From assembly GCA_017347485.1 (NCBI GenBank), contig AP021857.1, positions 2,461,390 to 2,525,389 of the forward strand: a DNA stretch of 64,000 bases, written 5' to 3'. Within the stretch, counting starts at the first letter, position 1. Each line of letters begins with the position of its first letter. Positions 49,930 to 60,231 of the stretch are shown one piece after another. The notes beneath the pieces are model-generated. The model did no database searches and had not been told where the DNA came from. It saw only the letters and a program-made list of their open reading frames with translations. A program made the position numbers and the translations under genes. The DNA comes from Candidatus Desulfobacillus denitrificans. Its GTDB lineage: Bacteria > Pseudomonadota > Gammaproteobacteria > Burkholderiales > Rhodocyclaceae.

Positions 49930-51141
49930 TCACTTCGCCGCGCCGTACTTGATCTCGCCCTGCAGGATGCCGATGGCGCCCTTGAGCAGGATGGTCAGGA
50001 TGAAGAAGCCGAAGGCCCAGATGCCGAGGGTCAGCAGCCACTCGACGAAGGTCGGGTAGTACTCGGTCACCTCGCCGATCGGGCTCGGGATGAAGCCCGG
50101 CACGATCAGGCCCATGCCCTTCTCGATCCAGATGCCGGCGAAGGCCATCACGCAGGGGATCGGCAGCAGCTTGAAGTTGTTGCGGATCGACGGGACGAGG
50201 AAAAGCACGAACGCGGCGATCATCAGGACCACGGCGGCCCAGAACCAGGGCACCAGGTTGGTCAGGCCGTGCAGGCCGAACATCAGGTAGTAGAGGCCGT
50301 TGGCGTGCTCGGTGCGGGCGTAGAGCTCGACCACCACTTCCGAGAGGGTCAGGAAGATGGCGATGCCGAGGCACCAGGTGACGATGGTGGTCAGCAGCTT
50401 GATGGCGCTGTCATCGACCCAGAACTTGGTGTTGTTGCGCACGATCAGGAAGATCAGGATGATCAGGCAGGGGCCCGCCGCGAACGCGGTGGTGATGAAG
50501 CGGATCGGCATCATGCTGTGGAACCACATCGGACGCGCCGGCATGGTCGAGATCAGGAAGGCCGTCACGGTGTGGATCGACAGCGCCCAGACGATCGCGA
50601 TCCACACCACCGGCATGAACCATTTCCGGTTGATCGGGTTGCCGGTGTACTTGCACCACAGATAGTAAAAGCCGCAGACGAAGTTGAGGATCAGGTAGCC
50701 GTTCAGCACCATGACGTCCCAGCCCAGCATCGACGAGAAGCTGTAGATGCCCCAGGGCGGAATCATGTGCCAGAGGCGGTCGGGCCGGCCCATGTGGGCG
50801 AAGACGAACATCATCACCATGATGACGGCGGTGATCGCCAGCATCTCGCCCAGCACGGCGACCTTGTGCATGCCCTCGTGGTGATAGGCGTAGGCCGGAA
50901 AGACGATGGTCACCGCCCCGGCGGCGACGCCGACGAGGAAGACCAGGTTGGCGAAGTAGAGGCCGTCGTGGATCTGGCTGGTCATGCCGGTGACGATCAG
51001 GCCCTCGGTGTTCTGCAGGTAGAACACGTACATCATGCCGATGATGAGCACCCCGAGGGCGCCCATCCAGGCATAGAACTTGGTGCCGCCCTTGAGGACG
51101 TAGCCCACATAGTCGGCAGCGAAACGGGTCAGTTGTTGCAC
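49930..51141 (-). CDS. NrfD/DsrP-like quinone-interacting membrane subunit
   Basis: A 403-residue polytopic protein with about ten helices, of the NrfD/PsrC superfamily. FANLVFLVGVAAGAVTIVFP, FAHMGRPDRLWHMIPPWGIY and GLIVPGFIPSPIGEVTEYYP match the long DsrP/HmeB-like branch. It exchanges electrons between the quinone pool and the periplasmic FeS and haem subunits; direction is not predictable. It lies 10 bp after the FeS gene. Confidence 0.87.
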   Translation of the reverse strand: MQQLTRFAADYVGYVLKGGTKFYAWMGALGVLIIGMMYVFYLQNTEGLIVTGMTSQIHDGLYFANLVFLVGVAAGAVTIVFPAYAYHHEGMHKVAVLGEMLAITAVIMVMMFVFAHMGRPDRLWHMIPPWGIYSFSSMLGWDVMVLNGYLILNFVCGFYYLWCKYTGNPINRKWFMPVVWIAIVWALSIHTVTAFLISTMPARPMWFHSMMPIRFITTAFAAGPCLIILIFLIVRNNTKFWVDDSAIKLLTTIVTWCLGIAIFLTLSEVVVELYARTEHANGLYYLMFGLHGLTNLVPWFWAAVVLMIAAFVLFLVPSIRNNFKLLPIPCVMAFAGIWIEKGMGLIVPGFIPSPIGEVTEYYPTFVEWLLTLGIWAFGFFILTILLKGAIGILQGEIKYGAAK

Positions 51142-51151
51142 GGCTCGCTCC

Positions 51152-52243
51152 TCAATCGTAGAAGTAGAAGAATTTCGGGAAGGTGTTGAGCTCGGCCTTC
51201 AGGCGGAAGACGTTCTTCCGCTCGAGGATCTTGCTCACTTCGCTTTCCGGATCGAGCAGGTTGCCGAACTTGCGCGCGCCGACCGGGCAGACCTCGACGC
51301 AGGCCGGGTAGCGGTCGTGGCGGGTGCGCTGCAGGCACCAGTGGCACTTCTCGACGACGCCGCGCATGCGCGGGCGGTTGCCGAGGTAGTGCGTCACCGG
51401 GTTCATCTCCTCCTTCGGCAGGACCGGGGTGGTCAGGTTGATGCGGCGCGCCCAGTAGGGGCAGGCGCCCATGCACATGCGGCAGCCGATGCACCAGTTG
51501 TAGTCGATCACCACCGGGCCGTCGGCCTCGCGGTAGGTGGTGCGCACCGGGCAGACCTTGACGCAGGGCGGCTTCTCGCACTGCATGCAGGCGATCGGCA
51601 TGTAGGTGGCGTCCTGCTCCGGCACCGCCTCGGGGTTGTAGTGGTACTGGCCCTCGAGCACCTGGCCGGCCGGCGTGTAGGCGTTGCCGCCGACCTGGAT
51701 GCCGAGTCCCTCGGGATAGCCGTGGTTCATCTTATCGGCTTCGAACTTGCCGCGCTCCATGCGCAGCACCTGGATCCACTCGATCTTCTCGCCCGGCCGC
51801 GTGCCGCGCGACTGGTTGTTCTCGGCGACGCAGGCATGCACGCAGCGGCGGCAGCCGATGCACTTGCGGATGTTCAGGGCGTAGCCCATCAGCACGCCGG
51901 GCTGCGGGCCGGTGGTGTCGACCGTGACCGGCTTGCCGTACTCCATCGAGTAGCGCTTCTCCAGGCGGACGCGCGCCTCGGCCTTTTCCGCGTCGGTCAT
52001 CAGCCGGTAGTTCTTCTGGAAGTGCTCGGCCCATTCGGCGGCGGCGCGGGCGTCGTCGGACTGGGACATCAGCGCGCCGGCGCCCATCAGCGAGGACAGG
52101 CTGAGCGTGCCGCCGGCCTTGAGGAAGTCGCGGCGCGAGGTCTTCGGCGCGCAGGCCGCCGGGTCCGCCGAGGCGGGCGGCGCCGGGCATTCGGCCGGGT
52201 GCTCCTGGGCCGGATCGGCCGGGGGCGTCTTGTCAGGGGTCAC
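51152..52243 (-). CDS. Tat-exported four-cluster ferredoxin subunit (DsrO/NrfC-like)
   Basis: A 363-residue protein. Twin-arginine signal TSRRDFLKAGGTLSLSSLMG. Cys motifs for four [4Fe-4S] clusters: CIGCRRCVHAC, CMQCEKPPCVKVCP, CIGCRMCMGACPYW and CHWCLQRTRHDRYPACVEVC. GTG 52243 is the start, with AGGAGG eight bases upstream. First gene of the operon; it should sit at the periplasmic face on the NrfD-like subunit. No molybdenum or other catalytic subunit is encoded nearby. Confidence 0.88.
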   Translation of the reverse strand: MTPDKTPPADPAQEHPAECPAPPASADPAACAPKTSRRDFLKAGGTLSLSSLMGAGALMSQSDDARAAAEWAEHFQKNYRLMTDAEKAEARVRLEKRYSMEYGKPVTVDTTGPQPGVLMGYALNIRKCIGCRRCVHACVAENNQSRGTRPGEKIEWIQVLRMERGKFEADKMNHGYPEGLGIQVGGNAYTPAGQVLEGQYHYNPEAVPEQDATYMPIACMQCEKPPCVKVCPVRTTYREADGPVVIDYNWCIGCRMCMGACPYWARRINLTTPVLPKEEMNPVTHYLGNRPRMRGVVEKCHWCLQRTRHDRYPACVEVCPVGARKFGNLLDPESEVSKILERKNVFRLKAELNTFPKFFYFYD

Positions 52244-52510
52244 AATGCGATCCTCCTTTATGCGGAAATAAGTAAAACCATGTCAGTCACGGCCAGCCGG
52301 GCACCGTTGGAAGTCGCGCGATGATACAAGCGGCTTCCAGCTTAAAAAAAGGGGTTGGATCAAGTTTTGCGAAGATCGTTGCGCTACATCAAATTTCGTG
52401 CGGGGAAAGCCGGTGGCGGCGCGCCGGCAGCCGTCTGGCGCCCGGGCACGCATTGACATGCGTTCATCAATGCGTATAGATTATGCGCATCTACATGTGG
52501 AGGCCGACGC
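52244..52510. other. Divergent intergenic region, FeS operon / ccdAB
   Basis: A 267-bp region. A possible Fnr-type site, TTGATGTAGCGCAA, lies on the minus strand at 52392-52379, with a poor second half-site, about 136 bp before the FeS gene. On the plus strand the ccdA promoter is at 52453-52480. A run of A (52344-52350) lies between; no other gene is seen. Confidence 0.4.
52453..52480 (+). promoter_or_regulatory. Promoter of ccdAB
   Basis: TTGACA (52453-52458), 16-bp spacer, TATAGA (52475-52480): near-consensus sigma-70. The spacer and surroundings carry repeated ATGCG units in both orientations, likely the CcdA operator. Confidence 0.7.
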
Positions 52511-52756
52511 ATGCTGCCCACCTTCAATCCCAAGGCCCCGAAAAAGGCCACCAACCTCAGCATCAACGAAGACCTGCTGGCCAAAGCCAGGAAGCTGAAC
52601 ATCAACCTTTCCGCAACGCTCGAGGAGGCGCTCGACGAGGCGCTCAGGAAACGGCAAAGGGATGCGTGGCTGGCGGAAAACAGGCAGGCCATGGCGGCCT
52701 ACAACACGCACGTCGAGGAGCACGGCGCCTTCGGCGACGGGCTGCGGAGCTTCTGA
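52511..52756 (+). CDS. ccdA: CcdA-type antitoxin
   Basis: An 81-residue antitoxin: KKATNLSINEDLLAKARKLN, INLSATLEEALDEALRKRQR, then DAWLAENRQAMAAYNTHVEE and HGAFGDGLRSF, matching CcdA, with an N-terminal ribbon-helix-helix and a C-terminal toxin-binding tail. GTGGAGG precedes the ATG. Stop and toxin start overlap (TGATG). Confidence 0.88.
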   Translation: MLPTFNPKAPKKATNLSINEDLLAKARKLNINLSATLEEALDEALRKRQRDAWLAENRQAMAAYNTHVEEHGAFGDGLRSF

Positions 52757-53073
52757 TGGCCCAGTTCGGCGTGCACCGCAATCCGAATCCGCAGAGCAAG
52801 GCGCGCGTGCCGTTCCTGCTCGACGTGCAAAGCGACCTGCTGGCCGACCTCGCCACGCGCACGGTCGTGCCGCTCTGCCCCGCCCCGGCGATGAAGGGCA
52901 AGCTGGTCAAGACCCTCATGCCGACCTTCCAGATCGACGGCAAGCCCTACGCGATGCTCACGCCGCAGCTGGCCGGCATCGAGAAGAAGCAGATCGGGAC
53001 GGAGGTCGCCGATCTTTCGGCGCATCGCAACGAGATCGTCGCCGCCCTCGACCTGCTGCTGACGGGAATATAA
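52756..53073 (+). CDS. ccdB: CcdB-type gyrase toxin
   Basis: A 105-residue CcdB homologue: MAQFGVHRNPNPQSKARVPF, LLDVQSDLLADLATRTVVPL, LMPTFQIDGKPYAMLTPQLA, EIVAALDLLLTGI. In the F-plasmid toxin the last three residues WGI contact gyrase; here the end is TGI, so the Trp is absent, as may be usual in chromosomal homologues. The stop codon TAA is the first base group of a dispersed repeat (TAAAAGTCAG). Confidence 0.87.
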   Translation: MAQFGVHRNPNPQSKARVPFLLDVQSDLLADLATRTVVPLCPAPAMKGKLVKTLMPTFQIDGKPYAMLTPQLAGIEKKQIGTEVADLSAHRNEIVAALDLLLTGI

Positions 53074-53096
53074 AAGTCAGTTGCTGCGGACGACGG
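53072..53096 (+). repeat. Dispersed AGTCAGTCCC repeat at ccdB stop
   Basis: AAAAGTCAGTTGCTGCGGAC, continuing GACGG, fills the 24 bp between the convergent ccdB and lutC stops and supplies the ccdB stop codon. Confidence 0.5.
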
Positions 53097-53097
53097 A

Positions 53098-53739
53098 TCA
53101 GCCGACGAGGATGAGGTGCACGCGGTAGGGCCCGTGCGCGCCCATGGTGACGGTCTGCTCGATGTCGGCGGTGCGGGAGGGGCCGGAGACGAAGTTCACG
53201 GCGCGCGGGAGGCGGCCGCGCTCGGCGCGCAGGAGCGCCCAGGCGTCTTCCATGAAGGGCACGATGCGCGCCGTGTCGACGAGGGCGATGTGGGTTTCCG
53301 GCAGCAGGCTCGTCGCCGCCGGCGTGTCGGGGCCGGAGAGCAGCATCAGCGTGCCGGTCTCGGCGATGGCGCAGAAGCAGCCGGTGACGCCGACGAGGTC
53401 GTCGCCGCGCGCCGGACGGTCTTCCATGCCGAGGCCGGCGCCGATCCAGTCGAGCTTGCGCAGGCCGGGCCAGCAGACGCCGCCGGTGGGCAGGTTGTTG
53501 ACCACCAGGTAGCGCGCCACGGCGCCGGGCACGGCTGACAGGCCCGGGACTTTCTCGACGGTGCTGGCGAGCGCCTCGGCGCGGGCGCGAAAGCGCAGCT
53601 CCGGTTCCCAGTCGCGCGGCGGCTGCAGGCCGACGGGATGGGCGGCGAGGTGGGACTCGATAGTCGCCGTGTCGCCGGGACTGACTTTTCTTCTCAGTGC
53701 CGAACGCACGCGGCCAAGGATGGCGTCGCGGGCGCTCAT
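53098..53739 (-). CDS. lutC: Lactate utilisation protein LutC
   Basis: A 213-residue LUD-domain protein: VTGCFCAIAETGTLMLLSGP and LLPETHIALVDTARIVPFME are typical; it ends VTMGAHGPYRVHLILVG. It works with LutA and LutB in L-lactate oxidation. ATG 53739 has GGAGG upstream. Codons 24-33 (RRKVSPGDTA) are encoded by a reversed AGTCAGTCCC repeat at 53676-53694, in a region that varies between homologues. Confidence 0.9.
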   Translation of the reverse strand: MSARDAILGRVRSALRRKVSPGDTATIESHLAAHPVGLQPPRDWEPELRFRARAEALASTVEKVPGLSAVPGAVARYLVVNNLPTGGVCWPGLRKLDWIGAGLGMEDRPARGDDLVGVTGCFCAIAETGTLMLLSGPDTPAATSLLPETHIALVDTARIVPFMEDAWALLRAERGRLPRAVNFVSGPSRTADIEQTVTMGAHGPYRVHLILVG

Positions 53740-53854
53740 GCTGCCTCCGCCGGGCCGCCCCAAGGAGGCAGCAAGTCATCAACCGGAAGCCGCGCCTTGC
53801 GCGGCTGACCGACCGTCACCCCTTTGCACGGGAAAGGGGTCGGGGGATAGGCCG
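53740..53854. other. lutB-lutC intergenic
   Basis: A 115-bp gap containing two short inverted repeats (GCCGCGCCTTGCGCGGC around 53790 and CCCCTTTGCACGGGAAAGGGG around 53820). The second could partly terminate or stabilise transcripts between lutB and lutC. Confidence 0.4.
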
Positions 53855-55261
53855 TCATTTCCTTCGCTCCTTGTAGAGCTCGCGGAAAGTCTTGCCGGCC
53901 GGCGCGGGGAAATCGCGGCCGTCGCTCCAGCCGGCGGCGAGCGGCAGGCGGTGGATCAACCTTTCATTGCCGCCGAGCCATTTCATGACGCGCGCGGCGA
54001 TTCGCGTGCCGAGCGCATAGAGCGCCGGCCGCTGCGCCGCCCGGCCCCACAGGGCGAGGCCGAGGCGTTCCGGCCAGGGCTTGAGGCCGCGTGCCATCTG
54101 CTCCTCGCGCAGTTTTCGCATGAGGTCCGGCAGCGGGATCTTCACCGGGCAGACGACGCCGCACTGGTTGCACATCGTCGCCGCGTGGGGCAGCGCGACG
54201 GCGTTCTCCAGGCCGACGTAGGACGGCGTCAGGATGTTGCCCATCGGGCCGGGATAGACCCAGCCGTAGGCGTGGCCGCCGACGGCCTGATACACCGGGC
54301 AGTGGTTCATGCAGGCGCCGCAGCGGATGCAGCGCAGCATCTCGCGCATCTCGCCGGCCAAGAGTTTCGCGCGGCCGTTGTCGACCAGCACGATGTGGAA
54401 CTGCCGCGGGCCGTCGCTCTCGTCGATGTGCCTCGGGCCGGTGTGCAGCGAAACGTAGTTGGTGATGGCCTGGCCGGTGGCCGAGCGCGGCAGCAGGCGC
54501 AGCAGGGTTGCGGCATCCTCCAGCGTCGGCACCACCTTCTCGATGCCGGTGAGGGCGACGTGGATGCGCGGCAGCGTGGTGCACAGCCGCCCGTTGCCCT
54601 CGTTGGTGACGATCAGGGTCGAGCCGGTCTCGGCGACGAGGAAGTTGGCGCCGGAGACGCCCATCTCCGCCGACAGGAACTTCGGCCGCAGGATCTCGCG
54701 CGCCTCGCGCGTGAGCAGGGCCGGGTCGGTCTTGCGCGGCGTGCCGTGCTTGGCGTGGAAGAGGTCGGCGACGTCCTCTGCGGTCTTGTGGATCACCGGC
54801 ATGACGATGTGCGAGGGCGGCTCGGCGTCGTTGATCTGCAGGATGTATTCGCCGAGGTCGGTCTCGACCGGTGTGACGCCGGCGGCGATGAGGGCGTCGT
54901 TCAAGCCGACCTCCTCGCTCACCATCGACTTCGACTTGGCGACGGTCTTCACGCCGTTCTCGCGCGCGATGTCGACGACGATGCGGCAGGCCTCCGAGGC
55001 GTTCTCCGCCCAGTGCACCACGGCGCCGCGCGCCGCGGCCTCGCGCTCGAAGCGCTCCAGGTACAAGTCGAGGTCGGCCAGCGCGCGGTCGCGGATGGCC
55101 TTGCCCGTCTCGCGCAGCGCCTCGAAGTCGCCGAACTCGGCGACGGCGCTGGCGCGGTTCACCACCGCCTTCACCTTGATCAGGCCGAGGCCGCGCTGCA
55201 GCTTGGCGTCGCCGAGGTTGGCGGCGGCGCGGGCGCGGAACTCGTTGGCGCGCAACTCCAA
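53855..55261 (-). CDS. lutB: Lactate utilisation iron-sulfur protein LutB
   Basis: A 468-residue protein: an N-terminal LUD domain (VAKSKSMVSEEVGLNDALIA, MGVSGANFLVAETGSTLIVT) followed by two [4Fe-4S] motifs, CIRCGACMNHCPVYQ and CNQCGVVCPVKIPLPDL. It transfers electrons from lactate oxidation. The likely start is TTG 55261, with AGGAG nine bases upstream and 2 bp after the lutA stop; there is no nearby ATG. Confidence 0.9.
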   Translation of the reverse strand: MELRANEFRARAAANLGDAKLQRGLGLIKVKAVVNRASAVAEFGDFEALRETGKAIRDRALADLDLYLERFEREAAARGAVVHWAENASEACRIVVDIARENGVKTVAKSKSMVSEEVGLNDALIAAGVTPVETDLGEYILQINDAEPPSHIVMPVIHKTAEDVADLFHAKHGTPRKTDPALLTREAREILRPKFLSAEMGVSGANFLVAETGSTLIVTNEGNGRLCTTLPRIHVALTGIEKVVPTLEDAATLLRLLPRSATGQAITNYVSLHTGPRHIDESDGPRQFHIVLVDNGRAKLLAGEMREMLRCIRCGACMNHCPVYQAVGGHAYGWVYPGPMGNILTPSYVGLENAVALPHAATMCNQCGVVCPVKIPLPDLMRKLREEQMARGLKPWPERLGLALWGRAAQRPALYALGTRIAARVMKWLGGNERLIHRLPLAAGWSDGRDFPAPAGKTFRELYKERRK

Positions 55262-55263
55262 GG

Positions 55264-55992
55264 CTATTCGCTCCTGCCCGCCAGCACCTCGGCGATGTGC
55301 AGCACCCGGGTCTTCAGGTCGCCGCGGCGGCGCAGGCGCCCCTCGATGTTGAGCAGGCAGCCGAGGTCGCCGCCGACGATGGCGTCGGCCCCGGTGGCGC
55401 AGGCATTGCCGCACTTGTTGTCGGCGAGCTGCGTCGACACCTCGCCGAACTTCAGCGAGAAGGTGCCGCCGAAGCCGCAGCAGGTTTCGGCCTCGTTCAT
55501 TTCGGTCAGCGTCACGCCGGGCAGTTTGGCCAGCAGGGCGCGCGGCTGCGCCTTGACGTTCAGTTCGCGCAGTCCGGAGCAGGAATCATGGTAGGTGACC
55601 GTGCCCTTGAAGTCGCCGGGCACGCTGTCCAGCTTGAGGACATTCACCAGGAAGTCGGTCAGCTCATACGTGCGGGAGGCGAGGCCTTCGATGCGCTTCA
55701 GCGTCGCCGGATCGTCGCGGAACAGCTCCGGGTAATGGGCGCGGACCATGCCGCCGCAGGAGCCGGAGGGGGCGACGACGTAGTCGAAGCCTTCGAACTC
55801 CGCCAGCGCCTTCTTCGCCAGGGCGATGGCGGTGGCGCGATCGCCCGAGTTGTAGGCCGGCTGGCCGCAGCAGGTCTGCGTCCGCGGCACCTCGACCGTG
55901 CAGCCGCCGTGCTCGAGCAGGCGGATGGCGGCGAAGGCGACGCCGGGCTTCATGAGGTCGGCGAGGCAGGTGACGAAAAGGGCGACGCGCAT
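55264..55992 (-). CDS. lutA: Lactate utilisation protein LutA
   Basis: A 242-residue protein of two CCG domains, with CCG motifs at 41-43 (RTQTCCGQPAYN) and in AETCCGFGGTFSLKF, which bind cofactor or cluster in this family and in heterodisulfide reductase HdrB. Standard length. First of lutABC and 3 bp after the dehydrogenase stop, so the four genes form one operon. Confidence 0.92.
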   Translation of the reverse strand: MRVALFVTCLADLMKPGVAFAAIRLLEHGGCTVEVPRTQTCCGQPAYNSGDRATAIALAKKALAEFEGFDYVVAPSGSCGGMVRAHYPELFRDDPATLKRIEGLASRTYELTDFLVNVLKLDSVPGDFKGTVTYHDSCSGLRELNVKAQPRALLAKLPGVTLTEMNEAETCCGFGGTFSLKFGEVSTQLADNKCGNACATGADAIVGGDLGCLLNIEGRLRRRGDLKTRVLHIAEVLAGRSE

Positions 55993-55995
55993 GGC

Positions 55996-56775
55996 CTATC
56001 TCGCCGTCCAGCCGAGGTCCATGCTCAGCGCCGCGCCGGTGATGACGCCGGCGGCGGGCGAGCACAGGTAGGCGACGAAGTCGGCCACCTCGGCCGGCTC
56101 GATCAGGCGCTTGATGGCGGCCGGCTCGAGCATGACCTTCTCGATCACCTCGGCCTCGGGGATGCCGCGCGTCCTCGCCTGGTCGGCGACCTGGTTGTCC
56201 ACCAGCGGCGTGCGCACGTAGGCCGGGCAGATGGCGTTGACGGTGATGCCGAACGGCCCGCCTTCCAGCGCGGCGGTCTTGGTGAGGCCGACCAGGCCGT
56301 GCTTGGCGGCGATGTAGCCGGCCTTGTGCGGCGAGGCGATGAGGCCGTGGATGGAGGAAATGTTCACGATGCGCCCCCACTGCTGCGCCTTCATCGCCGG
56401 CCAGCAGTAGCGCGTCAGCAGGAAGGGTGCGGTGAGCATCACCGCCTGCATCTTCTCCCACATGTCCTCGGGGAAGTCCTCGATGGGGGCGACGTGCTGG
56501 AAGCCGGCGTTGTTCACCAGGATATGCACCGTGCCGTATTTCGCCAGCGCGGCATCCGCCAGCGCCCTGCAGTCGGCGCGCAGCGCCGAATCGCCCTTGA
56601 CGAAATGGCCGCCGATGGCGGCGGCCACCTCGGCGCCCCTGTCGCTGATGTCGGCCACCACCACGCTGGCGCCGTCGGCCGCCAGCCGCTCGGCGACGGC
56701 CCGGCCCAGCCCGCTCGCCGCGCCCGTCACGATCGCCGTTTTCCCTGCCAGATTGCCCGCTTCGCCTTTGCTCAC
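55996..56775 (-). CDS. bdhA: 3-Hydroxybutyrate dehydrogenase (SDR)
   Basis: A 259-residue short-chain dehydrogenase: TGAASGLGRAVAERLA (NAD-binding), LVNNAGFQHVAPIEDFPED, NISSIHGLIASPHKAGYIAAKHG (Ser-Tyr-x3-Lys) and NAICPAYVRTPLVDNQ. The SPHK-YIAAKHGLVGLTK pattern marks the BdhA subgroup, which converts (R)-3-hydroxybutyrate to acetoacetate in PHB turnover. GTG 56775 has GGAGGAGAAGG upstream. Grouping with lutABC suggests a shared role in organic acid use. Confidence 0.9.
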   Translation of the reverse strand: MSKGEAGNLAGKTAIVTGAASGLGRAVAERLAADGASVVVADISDRGAEVAAAIGGHFVKGDSALRADCRALADAALAKYGTVHILVNNAGFQHVAPIEDFPEDMWEKMQAVMLTAPFLLTRYCWPAMKAQQWGRIVNISSIHGLIASPHKAGYIAAKHGLVGLTKTAALEGGPFGITVNAICPAYVRTPLVDNQVADQARTRGIPEAEVIEKVMLEPAAIKRLIEPAEVADFVAYLCSPAAGVITGAALSMDLGWTAR

Positions 56776-57033
56776 CGCCTTCTCCTCCGCTGTCTGAAAC
56801 ACGTCACCTGCCGGGCCCGTGCGACGATGTCGCGCCCCCGCCGACGGTGCGTCTGCGCCGGCTCGCGCTGATTCGTCGCCAGCCCGCAGTGTAAACCGGA
56901 AAAGAGGCTGGCCCCGATTGCCGTCACGCCTGCCATGCCCTATAGTCGAATTGCATCCGGCCGGTCGGGGCATCTTCCTGGCGGATGGCTGCGGATCGCT
57001 TGTTTCGCCGTTCCATATCGCTAAGGAGATTTT
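56776..57033. other. Divergent intergenic, bdhA / lipoprotein
   Basis: 258 bp between divergent genes; holds the promoters of both. AAGGAG at about 57022 is the ribosome site of the lipoprotein. I see no clear operator. Confidence 0.4.
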
Positions 57034-57348
57034 ATGAAACGCCCATTGTTGCTTGCCGCTCTGCTCGCCTTGACCTTGTCTGCCTGCGGGAAGAAGGAGG
57101 CGCCGCCTCCACCACCGGCACCTGCGCCCGCGCCAGCTCCCGCACCGGCGCCGGCGCCCGCTCCGGTACCCGCCCAGCAAGGCATGAGCGGCATGGAAGG
57201 CATGTCCGGCATGTCCGGCGGCCCGGCCATGCAGGGATGGTCGCCCGCCAGCCAAGGCGGCATGGCGGCCGAGAAGGGCATGGAAGGCATGTCCGGCATG
57301 TCCGGCGGCCCGGTCATGAACATCAAGAAGGAAGAACCGAAGAAGTAA
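57034..57348 (+). CDS. Met/Gly-rich lipoprotein
   Basis: A 104-residue lipoprotein: lipobox LSAC (Cys about 18), KKE, then a Pro/Ala tract (about 24-46), and a C-terminal part with two copies of GMEGMSGMSGG. The two copies come from a perfect 37-bp direct repeat (57190-57226 and 57277-57313). Met-rich Gly segments of this kind can bind Cu(I) in periplasmic proteins, but no function is shown. It is a single gene with a strong terminator behind it. Confidence 0.75.
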   Translation: MKRPLLLAALLALTLSACGKKEAPPPPPAPAPAPAPAPAPAPAPVPAQQGMSGMEGMSGMSGGPAMQGWSPASQGGMAAEKGMEGMSGMSGGPVMNIKKEEPKK

Positions 57349-57368
57349 ATCCCCGGCGCTTCGGGAAG

Positions 57369-57395
57369 AGCCGGCCCGCGGGTTGGCTTTTTTTT
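57369..57395 (+). terminator. Rho-independent terminator
   Basis: A stem with G-T pairs in its middle (57369-57376 with 57381-57388), followed by a run of eight T (57388-57395), 20 bp after the lipoprotein stop. Confidence 0.75.
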
Positions 57396-57547
57396 CTATT
57401 GTTGCATTATGCGGTTTGATATTTTACAATATGAAAAGCTTTCCCTGGCACACCACCCCGTACTAGAGTGGAAGCGAAGGCCCGCCACGCGCGGAGAGCG
57501 GGTGCGCACGACGCGCCCGGCGCAACATCTGACGAGGAGGCATGACC
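57396..57547 (+). promoter_or_regulatory. Upstream region of the pyruvate dehydrogenase operon
   Basis: 152 bp beginning AT-rich. ATATT-TTAC-AATAT (57419-57432) is an inverted repeat that could be an operator or overlap the promoter. TTTGATATT and TACTAG further on are -35/-10-like, but the pairing is uncertain. GAGGAGG at 57535-57541 is the aceE ribosome site. Confidence 0.4.
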
Positions 57548-60223
<2,676 letters not shown>

Positions 60224-60231
60224 GGACTGAC

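Noticed and set aside
52379..52392. Fnr box before the FeS/NrfD operon
   Set aside because: TTGATGTAGCGCAA has a good first half but a poor second half and no clear -10 at the right distance; noted only in the intergenic entry.
53561..55594. 677-codon plus-strand frame over lutB and lutC
   Set aside because: Antisense to the lut genes, whose cluster motifs are clear; low-complexity product.
57021..57326. Minus-strand frame with a Gly-Ala repeat tract
   Set aside because: It is the antisense of the Pro/Ala stalk of the lipoprotein; the plus strand has a lipobox, ribosome site and terminator.
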